Shown piece after piece: positions 44,669 through 54,022 of a stretch of 62,141 nucleotides of DNA (position 1 is the first letter of the stretch; each line of letters opens with the position of its first letter). The stretch covers positions 1-62,141 of the forward strand of contig JAKSBX010000235.1 of assembly GCA_022360905.1 (NCBI GenBank), written 5' to 3'. The stretch is from Chromatiales bacterium. Lineage in GTDB: Bacteria > Pseudomonadota > Gammaproteobacteria > Chromatiales > Chromatiaceae. Made by a program: the position numbers and the translations under genes. The notes beneath the pieces were generated by a model. It did no database searches. It had not been told where the DNA came from and saw nothing but the letters and a program-made list of their open reading frames with translations.

Positions 44669-45441
44669 GTTCAGGCCATGTAAAGCGTATCGCTTATCAG
44701 ACCATTGTCACCAAAGAGGTGTTGAGGTTTGCCCGAATCTGGGTGCAGACCATCCTACCGCCGGCCATCACCACCACCCTCTATTTCATAATTTTCGGCA
44801 AACTGATCGGTGAGCGTATCGGTATGATGGAGGGCTACAGCTATATCGAGTTTATCGTTCCCGGATTGATCCTGATGTCGGTAATCCAGAACTCCTATGC
44901 CAATGTAGTCTCCTCGTTTTTCAGTACCAAGCTACAGCACTATATCGAAGAGCTGTTGATCGCACCGGTGCCGAATTGGATTGTATTGGCCGGTTATGTG
45001 ACCGGCGGTATGGCCAGGGGGCTGATCGTTGGCACGGTGGTGACCGGGATCTCACTGTTTTTCACCGACTTGACGATCAACAGTTACAGCCTGACCCTGC
45101 TGGTATTTGTGCTGACTTCAATCCTCTTCTCCCTGGCCGGTTTCATCAATGCGGTCTATGCCAAGAGTTTTGATGATATTGCCATCGTCCCCACCTTTGT
45201 ATTGACACCTCTGACCTATCTTGGGGGCGTGTTCTATTCGATACAGCTGCTGCCCGAGTTCTGGCAACAGGTCTCCCTGGCCAACCCGGTTCTCTACATG
45301 ATCAACACCTTTCGCTATGGACTGCTGGGCGTATCGGATATCGATGTACGGGTCGCGCTTGTCATTATCGTCGCCTTTATAGCACTGCTGACTTGGTACA
45401 GTCTGAGGCTATTGTCCAGAGGCGTAGGTATCAAGGAGTAA
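44665..45441 (+). CDS. yadH: ABC-2 type permease (YadH-like)
   Basis: The protein has 258 residues with about six membrane helices and the ABC-2 features LTPLTYLGGVFYSI and PVLYMINTFRYGLLG. It overlaps the ATPase gene by 4 bp and has a GAGGAG ribosome site. It forms the membrane channel of the YadGH-like exporter. Confidence 0.9.
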   Translation: MSSGHVKRIAYQTIVTKEVLRFARIWVQTILPPAITTTLYFIIFGKLIGERIGMMEGYSYIEFIVPGLILMSVIQNSYANVVSSFFSTKLQHYIEELLIAPVPNWIVLAGYVTGGMARGLIVGTVVTGISLFFTDLTINSYSLTLLVFVLTSILFSLAGFINAVYAKSFDDIAIVPTFVLTPLTYLGGVFYSIQLLPEFWQQVSLANPVLYMINTFRYGLLGVSDIDVRVALVIIVAFIALLTWYSLRLLSRGVGIKE

Positions 45442-45474
45442 CAAAACTACCGGGTGAATAAACTCCGCACTGAA

Positions 45475-45506
45475 AATTTGCGTTTATTAGCGTTCATTTG
45501 CGGACT
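45475..45506 (-). repeat. Dispersed intergenic repeat copy (inverted)
   Basis: This 32 bp unit is the reverse complement of 36694-36725 with one difference. It lies between convergent genes. Confidence 0.8.
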
Positions 45507-45515
45507 GAAAACACC

Positions 45516-46502
45516 TCAGCGCTTGATTTTGCGTAGTGTCTTTTCGGTCCAGAATGAGTTTCTACGCTTTTTATTGTAATTGACCACTTTTTGTGGGATT
45601 ACCGCCCAACTCTCCTGACCGGTTCGCAGATCGAAACCATACCAGTATTTCCAGAACAGAGCCCGTGGATCGCTGCCGTTCTCGCTGTCCACCAGACCCC
45701 AATCCCGGTCGATCACCTTGATCAACTCGTCATCCTTGAAATAGAGGGTGCGATAGTCGGCAAAGCTTGTCGTATCGACGTAACTGATACGGTAGTCGTA
45801 CCACCAGTAGCCAAACTTGGTGGTGCTTTTCAAGCCGTAAACCTCTTTATTGATATGGCGGCAGCTACGCTCAGGGAGCTCACCGGCGTAGCGATAGTGC
45901 TTGCCTTCCAGCTCATCGATGGTACCAAGGCAGGTGCGCAGTTTTTTCTTGCCGATCAGCTCATGGGTCTCGTCTTCAGGCTTTCTCAGGGTAACGTCAC
46001 CGAATGTGAAGACACTGCCTCCCCAGGCATCGTCATGTTGGGGTTGAGCAAAGCGTCTGATCTTTCTTAAAGCGGGTAACCAGACCATATAGTCCTTATT
46101 TTTCTGCTCATCTCTGTATTCGGTAACCAACATGCCGGTTCCCCGCAGTTTTCCGGAATGGAAGATTGCCAGGTCTCGGGATTGGATCGCTTCATCCGGG
46201 GTCAACTGGTAATTGTTGTTCAGATGGCGTTCCAATGCGGTTGCAGAGACTTTGCCGCTGGAGGAGCGATTGATCAGTACGGTCATCGTACGACCACGGC
46301 GCTCAATGGAGAAGTTCTTGAAGGCATAAAAGTGATTGGCAAAGTAGACCTGTCTGGCAATCTCTTCGGCACTGGGGGGAGTACCTTCCGGCGGTAGCGT
46401 CAGCGTGCGATCCACACCACCAAAGGTTGTCGTTGCGCTCAGAGAGAGCCATACAAGAGAAAAACGGCTTAACCATTTACCTACTATAAATTGAGTGTTC
46501 AT
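45516..46502 (-). CDS. Outer membrane lipoprotein-sorting (LolA-like) protein
   Basis: The protein has 328 residues with a Sec signal peptide. The core resembles the LolA-like PF17131 type, with MVWLPALRKIRRF, GSVFTFGDVTL and RTLYFKDDELIKVI. Members are periplasmic proteins often found with RND-type exporters (MMPL). No exporter gene is adjacent. The next gene on the same strand encodes a secreted protein. Confidence 0.8.
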   Translation of the reverse strand: MNTQFIVGKWLSRFSLVWLSLSATTTFGGVDRTLTLPPEGTPPSAEEIARQVYFANHFYAFKNFSIERRGRTMTVLINRSSSGKVSATALERHLNNNYQLTPDEAIQSRDLAIFHSGKLRGTGMLVTEYRDEQKNKDYMVWLPALRKIRRFAQPQHDDAWGGSVFTFGDVTLRKPEDETHELIGKKKLRTCLGTIDELEGKHYRYAGELPERSCRHINKEVYGLKSTTKFGYWWYDYRISYVDTTSFADYRTLYFKDDELIKVIDRDWGLVDSENGSDPRALFWKYWYGFDLRTGQESWAVIPQKVVNYNKKRRNSFWTEKTLRKIKR

Positions 46503-46537
46503 AGACTTTCACTGCGGCTAAATTGATGATCAGAAGA

Positions 46538-46939
46538 TTATTTGAGTTTCTGCTTTTTGATTTCACTTGAATATTTAAAAATATTCTTTTTGATCTCATC
46601 CAGGTTGCCTGTCTTAAGATACTGCTGATGCAACTGATTCTTATACTGGGCCGGTAATTTGTTGTAGAAGATGAAGCTGCCGGGAGAGACTTCTTTTAGG
46701 AACAGGGAAAAGTCTTGCAGATTTTCATAGGTGAGACCGGCGTTGCTGTTATCCGTGCTCAATGAACCGATCCAGGTTGATTCCGGCGGTGGTTCGAAAA
46801 CGCCGCTATTGAACTCATCAAAATCGGCTTTAATGGCATCCAGATAACCGCTCTGCATGGCATAGAGCTGGTTGCCTAGGGATAAACCGGTCAAGAGTGA
46901 AAGCGTTAATAGAGATTGTGAGAGTTTTAACTGTCGCAT
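46538..46939 (-). CDS. Small secreted hypothetical protein
   Basis: The protein has 133 residues with a Sec signal peptide (LSQSLLTLSLLTGLSLGNQLYA). The ATG at 46939 is preceded by GGGAGG, whereas a longer frame upstream has no such site and was rejected. The mature part is charged and helical, ending in a Lys-rich tail. No family was recognised. It lies 35 bp upstream of the LolA-like gene and may be co-transcribed with it. Confidence 0.75.
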   Translation of the reverse strand: MRQLKLSQSLLTLSLLTGLSLGNQLYAMQSGYLDAIKADFDEFNSGVFEPPPESTWIGSLSTDNSNAGLTYENLQDFSLFLKEVSPGSFIFYNKLPAQYKNQLHQQYLKTGNLDEIKKNIFKYSSEIKKQKLK

Positions 46940-47318
46940 TGAATACCTCCCTGTGTTCCTTTGCGAAGCTCGCCGATCGCTATTGATTCCATGAGTGGTC
47001 TGTTTTTCTAAACGATCCTGTGGAGCAGGTGGCCGAATCGTTTGCTCTTCCCTGTTGCAATACTGTTGACACAGCAGCGTGTTATTTACCACATTGATGC
47101 GGGAAAATCTCGCACTTTGATTAAATGCCATTCCAGTAACCCTGTTACTGATCCATGTTCAATGCATCCAAATTGATTGTTATTTTATGAAATGCCAATC
47201 ATTGACCTTGGAATTGTTACATACATAAGTGGGAGTTAATAGTATCCAAGATTGTGCACGCCGGATTATTCCACACCCGGCATTCCAGTGAACTCGGCGC
47301 ATAGGCTGGTTGAAAGCG
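46940..47318. other. Intergenic region upstream of the secreted-protein pair
   Basis: The 379 bp hold no supported gene. They probably carry the promoter of the two leftward genes. No terminator for the rhodanese gene was seen. Confidence 0.5.
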
Positions 47319-47747
47319 TCAGCACTGCTCCCAGGGAAGACCGTGAAAGCGCCATCCTCCCAAGGTGCTGCGTCGATGCTCCTCGTCAAGATCGCCTTCA
47401 AAACCTTCATCGATATGGAAGACTCGAACAAAGCCTGCATCCAGCAGTGCTTTACCGGCCTCCAGAGAACGCTTGCCACTGCGGCAGATCAATATCACCG
47501 GTGCGCAGCCCTCATCGATGGTGCAGATGCTGCCCCCAAGCAGTAACTTACGAATCTCGGTTACGAAATGTGGATTGACTGTCCATTCCGGTTCATCGAT
47601 CCAGGGTACATGTACCGCGCCTTTGGGATGTCCGACAAACAGAAACTCCATGGTTGATCGAATGTCCACCAGCACGGACCTGGAGTCATCCTGTATCATC
47701 TGCCAGGCCTGCTGAGGTGTCAGATTTTGTAGTTTTTGGTCGCTCAT
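47319..47747 (-). CDS. Rhodanese-domain protein
   Basis: The protein has 142 residues and is a single rhodanese domain with active-site loop CRSGKRS (Cys88). Rhodaneses handle sulfane sulfur, which would suit a sulfur oxidiser. The ribosome site is GAGGAGG. It is divergent from the acyltransferase gene across a short gap. Confidence 0.9.
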   Translation of the reverse strand: MSDQKLQNLTPQQAWQMIQDDSRSVLVDIRSTMEFLFVGHPKGAVHVPWIDEPEWTVNPHFVTEIRKLLLGGSICTIDEGCAPVILICRSGKRSLEAGKALLDAGFVRVFHIDEGFEGDLDEEHRRSTLGGWRFHGLPWEQC

Positions 47748-47898
47748 GAGAGCCTCCTCTGTGGTATATCTTCATATGTTAGATGCTTTATGGATGAAAA
47801 CAATCTATGGGATTAGCCGGGCATTAAAAAGGGAGGTTTTCCTGGTCGACTCATCTATTGATAAGCTAACGCTGAGATTTTGTGTACAATCCACGGTC

Positions 47899-48786
47899 AT
47901 GTTAGAGCGGATTCTTTTCAAACTCTGGTATTCTCTGCACCGGCTACCTCTCTCCTGGTTGCATGCTTTTGGGCGGGTTCTGGGCCGACTCTATACCCTC
48001 GTTCCCAACCGGGAACTGCGTATCGCTGAAATCAATCTGGGGCTCTGTTTCCCCGAGATGAATGAGGCAGAGCGGCATAAATTGCGCAACGAGACCATGC
48101 AGCAGATCGGCTGTACGCTGATGGAGATGAGTGCCATCTGGTTTCGTCCTCTGGACGAAGTGATGGGGATGATTTGCACGATTCATGGTGAGGAGCACTT
48201 GGTTCGTGACGAAGGGCAGGGATTGATTGTTCTCTCACCTCATATTGGTTGTTGGGAAATTGTGGGCTTGGAACTGCAGCGTCGGGGCAGGGTGACCAAT
48301 CTATACCGTCCACCAAGAAAGGAGTCCTTCGGTGATCAGATCAAACAGGCCAGGGAGCGGGGTGGTGCCGAACTCGTACCGACCGACAATCGTGGTGTGA
48401 AACGTATTCTGCAGACTCTGAAATCGGGCGGCATCACGGGTATTCTGCCCGACCAGCAACCTAAGTCTGACCGGGGTGCGGAGTTTGCGCCGTTTTTCGG
48501 TCATCCGGCGTTGACCATGTTGCTGACCAACAAGCTTGCCAGAAAGACCGGGGCAAAGGTGATTCTTGCCTGTGCCGAACGTCTCTCGGGCGGGCGAGGC
48601 TACGATATTCACTATCTGCCAGCTCCTGAGGGAATTGCAGATGCTGATCCGCTACGGGCAGCCAGAGCCTTGAACCAGGGGGTGGAAACCCTGATCAAAC
48701 TGTTCCCGGCGCAGTATCAATGGTCCTACAAGCGGTTTGCCAAACAGCCCGACGAGATGCCCTCACCTTATAAAAAACAGGTCTGA
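47899..48786 (+). CDS. Lipid A biosynthesis acyltransferase (LpxL/HtrB family)
   Basis: The protein has 295 residues from the ATG at 47899. It has an N-terminal membrane-associated helix and the acyltransferase HX4E motif (SPHIGCWE), followed by YRPPRK and GILPDQQP. It adds a secondary acyl chain to lipid A in the inner membrane. An in-frame extension to 47746 is unlike the family and was rejected. Confidence 0.92.
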   Translation: MLERILFKLWYSLHRLPLSWLHAFGRVLGRLYTLVPNRELRIAEINLGLCFPEMNEAERHKLRNETMQQIGCTLMEMSAIWFRPLDEVMGMICTIHGEEHLVRDEGQGLIVLSPHIGCWEIVGLELQRRGRVTNLYRPPRKESFGDQIKQARERGGAELVPTDNRGVKRILQTLKSGGITGILPDQQPKSDRGAEFAPFFGHPALTMLLTNKLARKTGAKVILACAERLSGGRGYDIHYLPAPEGIADADPLRAARALNQGVETLIKLFPAQYQWSYKRFAKQPDEMPSPYKKQV

Positions 48787-49081
48787 ACCATCCATCCTGT
48801 AGATTATTCATCGGCTTACAGAGCCTATCGGCGAGAGATATCGAATTGCCGGGTGAATAGGAATTAAAGAGCTACCCCGCTTAGCCGTTAAAGTGATAAG
48901 GCTTTGTATTTGAATCTTGGCCGGGTTAACGGGGTTAGTTTCCCGGTGTGCCCTGGTAAGCGCCGGTAACCGTCAGAAATACAAGATCCGGCAAAGTCAT
49001 ATAAAAGGATAGGGCTGAATTGTGTCTCAACAGCCATTTCATCCTCGGTACGGTGGGTAATTGAGTCGGGGTTTCTCCAGA

Positions 49082-50926
49082 ATGATGAAAGGAATTGCTA
49101 AAAGAGTTCTCATCGCCACACTGTTTTTAGCCGTTATTTCGGTGCCGGCGGCCGTGGCCAAGGCATCGAGTGACAAGGCTGACGCACGTATTCTGATCGA
49201 TGTTTCAGGGAGTATGAAGAAAAATGACCCGAAAAACCTGAGACGACCCGCCCTGCGTCTGTTGGTTGGCTTGCTGTCGTCAGAGACGCGTGCCGGTGTC
49301 TGGACCTTCGGTCAATATGTGAATATGCAAATCCCCCTTGGGCAGGTGGATAAGGCGTGGAAACAGAAAGCCAGGAAAAGCTCAAAATCGATCGGTTCCC
49401 CGGGTCAGTTCACCAACATCGAGGATGCACTCAAGCGCGCCACTGAAGATTGGAGTGGCCCCCCGGGGCCCTATCGTCGGAGTGTCATTCTACTGACTGA
49501 CGGCATGGTGGATATCTCTAAAGACAAAAAGAAGAATGCGGCCTCCAAGCAGCGCATTCTGAAGAAAATATTACCCAGATTGAAACAGCATCAGGTTACG
49601 GTGCATACCATCGCTTTGTCGAAAAACGCCGATCACGAATTGATGCGGGAACTGGCCAGTCAGACCGGAGGCTGGTATGAGCAGACGGAGACGGCGGACC
49701 AGCTGCAAAAGGTCTTTTTGAGAATCTTTGAGAAAGTTGGCAAACCCGATTCTGTACCCCTGAAAGACAACAAGTTCACCATTGATCCGAGTATTACGGA
49801 AGCTACCCTGTTGATTTTCCATAAACCGGGTGCCAAGCCGACAGAAGTCATCCCCCCGCAAGCCGAGTCATTCAATGCTGAAAATGCACCGGCGAATGTC
49901 AGTTGGCATCGGGATGAGGGCTACGATATGTTGACCATATCCGATCCCAAATCGGGTGAATGGAAGATTCGGGCTGAAACAGATCCAGATAATCGGGTCA
50001 TGGTGGTGACCGATCTGAAAATGGTGACCACCGACCTTCCCAATCGGATCATTCACGGATCGAGTCTTGACTACCAGGTGAGTTTTACCGATCACGGCAA
50101 AACCATCAGCAAACAGGAGTTTTTGCAGAGAGTGAATATCGCAGCCACCCGCAGCGATATTCTTGGTGACTCTGAGCCAAGGCCACTGGAAGATGATGGC
50201 CGGGTGCCGGATGCAAAGGCTGGAGATGGTTATTTCACGATGACCTTCGGTGGGGAAACCTTGAACAGCGGTGTCGGTGAGTTGGTCATCAATGCTCGGG
50301 GAGCGACATTCAACCGGGAACAGCGTACCACCTATCAAGTCGTGCCTCCGGTAGAGATGAATCTACTACCCCGTGAAGATGGCAAGAGCGTGGATCTGCA
50401 ACTGAGTGCCGATGCAAAACTGATCGAGCCTGGTTCACTCCAGGTGGAAGCCTGGCTTGAGGATCCATCGGGTAATGAGCTACCACTATCACTGAAGTCA
50501 TCCTCAGCTGATGGGGGAGCGGTCGGGGTGATCGATCTGATGGGATTTTCCGGTTCCAGAAAGGTTACCCTCAAGGCGCAAGCCCGGACGCTGGATGGTA
50601 CTGTGGTCAACTATATCGACAGTCCGGCTGAGGTTGAAGGAATGAAGCCGCTGGAACCTGAGCCGGTACCACCAACCCCTGAACCGGTGTCGGAGCCTGA
50701 ACCTGCGCCCGTTGCTGACCCTGTGCCGGAACCAGAACCAGAGCCGGAAGAGGAGTCGGGTTGGTTGGGAGCTGCTATCTGGTTCGGTGTGATCAATCTG
50801 CTGCTGATCGTGATTGGTGGCGGTGTTTTCTGGTGGATCCGCAGATCAAATCAAAACAACCAGATCAGCCTGGTTGAGGAGTCTCCCGCTGCGTCAGCAG
50901 AGGCCGAGCAGGAGAAAACAGAATGA
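49082..50926 (+). CDS. VWA domain membrane protein
   Basis: The protein has about 614 residues from the ATG at 49082 (a TTG at 49061 is also possible). A signal peptide precedes a von Willebrand A domain with a MIDAS motif (DVSGSMKKND) and a following beta-rich region. A Pro/Glu repeat tract (PEPVSEPEPAPVADPVPEPE) leads to one C-terminal membrane helix. VWA domains bind proteins through a metal ion, and this one should face the periplasm. The next gene overlaps it by 4 bp and probably encodes its partner. Confidence 0.85.
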   Translation: MMKGIAKRVLIATLFLAVISVPAAVAKASSDKADARILIDVSGSMKKNDPKNLRRPALRLLVGLLSSETRAGVWTFGQYVNMQIPLGQVDKAWKQKARKSSKSIGSPGQFTNIEDALKRATEDWSGPPGPYRRSVILLTDGMVDISKDKKKNAASKQRILKKILPRLKQHQVTVHTIALSKNADHELMRELASQTGGWYEQTETADQLQKVFLRIFEKVGKPDSVPLKDNKFTIDPSITEATLLIFHKPGAKPTEVIPPQAESFNAENAPANVSWHRDEGYDMLTISDPKSGEWKIRAETDPDNRVMVVTDLKMVTTDLPNRIIHGSSLDYQVSFTDHGKTISKQEFLQRVNIAATRSDILGDSEPRPLEDDGRVPDAKAGDGYFTMTFGGETLNSGVGELVINARGATFNREQRTTYQVVPPVEMNLLPREDGKSVDLQLSADAKLIEPGSLQVEAWLEDPSGNELPLSLKSSSADGGAVGVIDLMGFSGSRKVTLKAQARTLDGTVVNYIDSPAEVEGMKPLEPEPVPPTPEPVSEPEPAPVADPVPEPEPEPEEESGWLGAAIWFGVINLLLIVIGGGVFWWIRRSNQNNQISLVEESPAASAEAEQEKTE

Positions 50927-52152
50927 TCGAAATCAGTTCATTGAGCGTAATGATCATTGCCGAGGTGATGATCGGGCTGGTGGTTCTGAGCGGACTTTTA
51001 TTGCTGTTTACCCTGCTCCGCAAACAACGGATACGGAAGGCGGCTAGTCATCTGGCAGAGCGGGTGCAGGCTGATAAGGAGAAACGTTCCGAACGGTTGA
51101 AAAAACTGTTGGAGGACAAGTATCAATTGCAGAGTCCTCAGCTTGATCAGACTTTACATGGCATCGTGCAGACGGAGATGACTCTCTATCAGAATATGCT
51201 GAACGGATTTCTCAAAGATGATCAGGTCTATCTGCAACAGATCGATGTGGATGTGGAAAATCTGGTATTGGCCTATCAGGCCCTGGCCGGACATGCCAGT
51301 GAGGTCGGTGCTGGTGGCTCAGATGGTGTCAGTAGCGACGAGGTTGAAGAGCTGAAAGCAGAGAATGAGCGGTTGGCAGAAGAGCTCAAAGTGACCATGG
51401 ATACCATGGGCCGCATGTTGAATGAATACTCGACAATGTTTGCCGAAGGTGACAGCGGTTTTCCAGCAGAAGCAACAGCCGCCGCTGAGGAGGAGGCTAA
51501 TCCGCAGCCGGTTCAGGAAGAGTCGGTGGCTGCAGAAGCAGAAGCAGAGCCTGCACCGCCTACAGAAGCAGCGGCGGTGTCCTCAGAAAGCGGTCTTGAT
51601 GATGATATGGTCATCCCTGATATGACCGAGGAGGAGTTGACCGAATCCTCTCTATCAGAGCTGGAAGAGGAGAGTGTCGAGGCAGAGGCTGAAAAAGTGG
51701 ATGAGGTTGAAGCTCAAGCAGAAGCTGAAGCGGATACAGGTATCGATATTCCAGATGTGGAGGCGTCTGATATTGAAATACCGGACGTAGATGCCGATGA
51801 TGTGAATTCGGTGGCTACGAATGCAACGGAAGTGGATGAGGACGTTTCAGAGATCATCGATGAAGTGATGGAGATCGCCGATGATATGATGCAAGAATCC
51901 ACGGTAGCAGACGATCAATCGGTAGCTGACTCTGTATCAGAGGCTGCAGCAGATCCCGCCGCTGAAAAAAGTGTGGAAAGTGGGCAGAGCGGAGAGTCAC
52001 TGGTGGATGATCTCAACGCCATCGATATCGAAATACCTGAAATGGACAGCTCGGAAGTTGAGCAAACCGAATTTGAACCCGGCTCCCTCGAAGAGGAGTG
52101 GGCGAAGCTGCTGGAAGAGGAGTCTTCCGATGAGGAGAAAAAAGAGAGTTAA
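50923..52152 (+). CDS. Membrane-anchored acidic coiled-coil protein
   Basis: The protein has 409 residues. An N-terminal membrane helix (residues 8-31) precedes a basic linker, a coiled coil at about 140-170 and a long strongly acidic Glu/Ala/Asp region to the end. Short repeats such as IDIPDVEASD, IEIPDVDADD and IEIPEMDSSE occur in the acidic part. Some FimV-like scaffolds look like this, but identity is not established. Its start overlaps the VWA gene stop, so the two likely act together at the membrane. Confidence 0.8.
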   Translation: MIEISSLSVMIIAEVMIGLVVLSGLLLLFTLLRKQRIRKAASHLAERVQADKEKRSERLKKLLEDKYQLQSPQLDQTLHGIVQTEMTLYQNMLNGFLKDDQVYLQQIDVDVENLVLAYQALAGHASEVGAGGSDGVSSDEVEELKAENERLAEELKVTMDTMGRMLNEYSTMFAEGDSGFPAEATAAAEEEANPQPVQEESVAAEAEAEPAPPTEAAAVSSESGLDDDMVIPDMTEEELTESSLSELEEESVEAEAEKVDEVEAQAEAEADTGIDIPDVEASDIEIPDVDADDVNSVATNATEVDEDVSEIIDEVMEIADDMMQESTVADDQSVADSVSEAAADPAAEKSVESGQSGESLVDDLNAIDIEIPEMDSSEVEQTEFEPGSLEEEWAKLLEEESSDEEKKES

Positions 52153-52162
52153 TAGGTCCTAG

Positions 52163-52315
52163 AGGGGAATGACACTTACTTAAGCACTAAAACTCATTAC
52201 ATCTGGTTTTATCAAAGGGTTTTGGTGGGGCATGGCCCCACCCTACACCATGAATTCAATCGTAGGGTGGGGCCATGCCCCACCAAATAGTGCTTAAGTA
52301 AGTGCCATTCGCCCT
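52163..52315. mobile_element. MITE-like inverted-repeat element
   Basis: The outer arms (CACTTACTTAAGCACTA at 52173-52189 and its exact reverse complement at 52288-52304) extend to about 27 bp with few mismatches. A second perfect 24 bp inverted pair lies inside (52223-52246 and 52262-52285). The left side has 33 bp between its arms and the right side 2 bp. No transposase is encoded and no clear target duplication was found. The element is 153 bp. Confidence 0.75.
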
Positions 52316-52356
52316 AAAGTGTTTTCTGTTGGTTGGCAAACCTGCGAAGAAAAAAA

Positions 52357-52379
52357 GGGCGCATCAAGCGCCCTTTTTT
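52357..52379 (-). terminator. Terminator of the soxYZ genes
   Basis: GGGCGC pairs with GCGCCC around an ATCAA loop. A-runs and T-runs flank it on both sides, so it can act in both directions. On the minus strand it lies 30 bp after the soxZ stop. Confidence 0.85.
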
Positions 52380-52408
52380 ATCAACAACAGAGTTGCAGCA
52401 GATGATCG

Positions 52409-52723
52409 TTATTTGATCTTGCTGGTCATGCTGTCGCTCTTACCGGTATTATCGGTCCAGCCGAGTTCAATATCGTCGCCTTTGGCAGCACCGGAGAACT
52501 TGAAGGAGATGTAGGGGTTCTTGGAAATACCACCACTCCATTCAGCGGTCATCACCGTATTGCCTTTGTGCTTACAAACCACTTCCTGGATGAAGTGAGC
52601 CGGGATGGTTTTACCGGTCTTTTTATCTTTACGGCCGCCTGTTTCCATTGGATGGGTCATCAGGGCCTTAACAGTGGTTACGCCACCTTTCTCTTTGGCG
52701 CGGATCTTGATCGATTTAGCCAT
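52409..52723 (-). CDS. soxZ: SoxZ, sulfur compound-chelating carrier subunit
   Basis: The protein has 104 residues, the usual SoxZ length, with the IgG-like beta pattern (AKSIKIRAKEK, ALMTHPMETG, HFIQEVVCKHKGNTV). SoxYZ carries sulfur intermediates in the periplasm, and SoxZ enters with SoxY. The ribosome site includes GAGG. No soxXAB or soxCD genes are visible nearby. Confidence 0.95.
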   Translation of the reverse strand: MAKSIKIRAKEKGGVTTVKALMTHPMETGGRKDKKTGKTIPAHFIQEVVCKHKGNTVMTAEWSGGISKNPYISFKFSGAAKGDDIELGWTDNTGKSDSMTSKIK

Positions 52724-52769
52724 GCTCTATACCTCGTATTCGTTATATGGTTGACGGAATCAGCTGCGA

Positions 52770-53246
52770 TCAGCCGCCGCAACCACCAATGGTGACTTTG
52801 ACTTCTTTCTTGGCGCTGTAGAGCTTTCCGCCCGCTTTAACAACACCAACGACATCGCCAGTTTTACCCATTTTGATACGGGTAGAGACAAAACCGGTTG
52901 CGCCTGGTCCCATGACAAAATTGGCAACCAGAGGCACTGGATTATTGGAAGCAATGATTGCGATCGATTCGACGCCATCAATGCTGGCATCAACTGTGAT
53001 TGGTACTACGGCACCATTTTCTGCGATATCCGGTGCTTTGACTTTGATGTCTGCAGACTCTGACATGTCAGAACTGCCCAACAGTGCATTCAATGCTCCG
53101 GAGAGCTCCTTGGATTCGAAGGCAGCCTTGTTCCATGCAGCCAGAACCTGCTGAGGAGCCAAAAGTCCGGTAGCGGCAGCGACACCTACCGAGCCAGCTG
53201 CGAGTGATCTTTTAAGGAAGATCCTGCGTTTCATTTCATTGCTCAT
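52770..53246 (-). CDS. soxY: SoxY, sulfur carrier with C-terminal GGCGG
   Basis: The protein has 158 residues. It has a twin-arginine-type signal (KRRIFLKRSLAAGS) and ends in GGCGG, the mobile arm whose Cys carries the sulfur intermediate. The start at 53246 has GGAGAG upstream. Met5 could also be used. It is the first gene of the soxYZ operon. Confidence 0.96.
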   Translation of the reverse strand: MSNEMKRRIFLKRSLAAGSVGVAAATGLLAPQQVLAAWNKAAFESKELSGALNALLGSSDMSESADIKVKAPDIAENGAVVPITVDASIDGVESIAIIASNNPVPLVANFVMGPGATGFVSTRIKMGKTGDVVGVVKAGGKLYSAKKEVKVTIGGCGG

Positions 53247-54022
53247 TCATTCTCTCCAGACTGAGAAAGGTTAGTGATTAACATTATGTTTTATGAAACT
53301 GAATGGGTTGGTCAATTTCATTGCCCAGTTCTCTGTGACCAAATCCGGCCGGGATGGATCCCTATGCCGTTGACAATCACATTTGCCGGGGCATTGGCAT
53401 TAATAAAGCTGTCGTCATTGAATTATTTTTGCCTAGCAAGACATGTCGTTACCGTTGCAAATCATCAGCTGGATCACCATCGGATACCGGTTTGGTATTG
53501 GGATCACTCGCGGTCACTCATGTTTGTCAGTGGCTTAGAACAACTTTTACATAAAAAAGTTGCGACAGCTGTGCACCATGTCCTCCAGTGTTTATATCGT
53601 TATGAGGATGAGTTTGACCGGCTTCTTTTTATTTAAACGGGTTTGCCGGCACACATTACCTTTACAGGTAGATCGTAAGAATACCTAATCAGAGAGCGAT
53701 ATCAAGCAAAAAATTTTGAAATATTAGTGCTTTGTGATGTTAGCAGCATGGCACCCTTAGGAAAGGCTTGGGTTTGTTCTGCTTTGGGTAGGGGTTTTCC
53801 TGAATTTGAGTTACATGCTATCCCAACCACTGGCTTTGCGGGGAATGGCTTGGCGATTGCCCAAATCTGCGTCTGATTGGGCTGCAGACCGTTAAGTGGC
53901 TACTTTCATTCGATAAATCAGGTACTTTCAAATGATGCGATTGGGTTAGTGTTACCAGGGCCTAACAGTCCCGAGTGCAGCTGCAGCATTTTCACCCAGG
54001 TTGGCGCTGTATCTGAGGTAAT
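53247..54022. other. Intergenic region before soxY
   Basis: The 776 bp between soxY and the M48 protease gene hold no convincing gene. A 120-residue open frame at 53274-53636 has no ribosome site and an unlikely composition. The part next to soxY should contain its promoter. Some of the rest may be decayed sequence. Confidence 0.5.

Noticed and set aside
47180-47479. A 99-residue open frame overlapping the rhodanese gene
   Set aside because: It overlaps a certain gene in another frame and has no ribosome site.
53274-53636. A 120-residue open frame divergent from soxY
   Set aside because: No ribosome site, unusual His/Trp-rich composition and no recognisable family. More likely chance.
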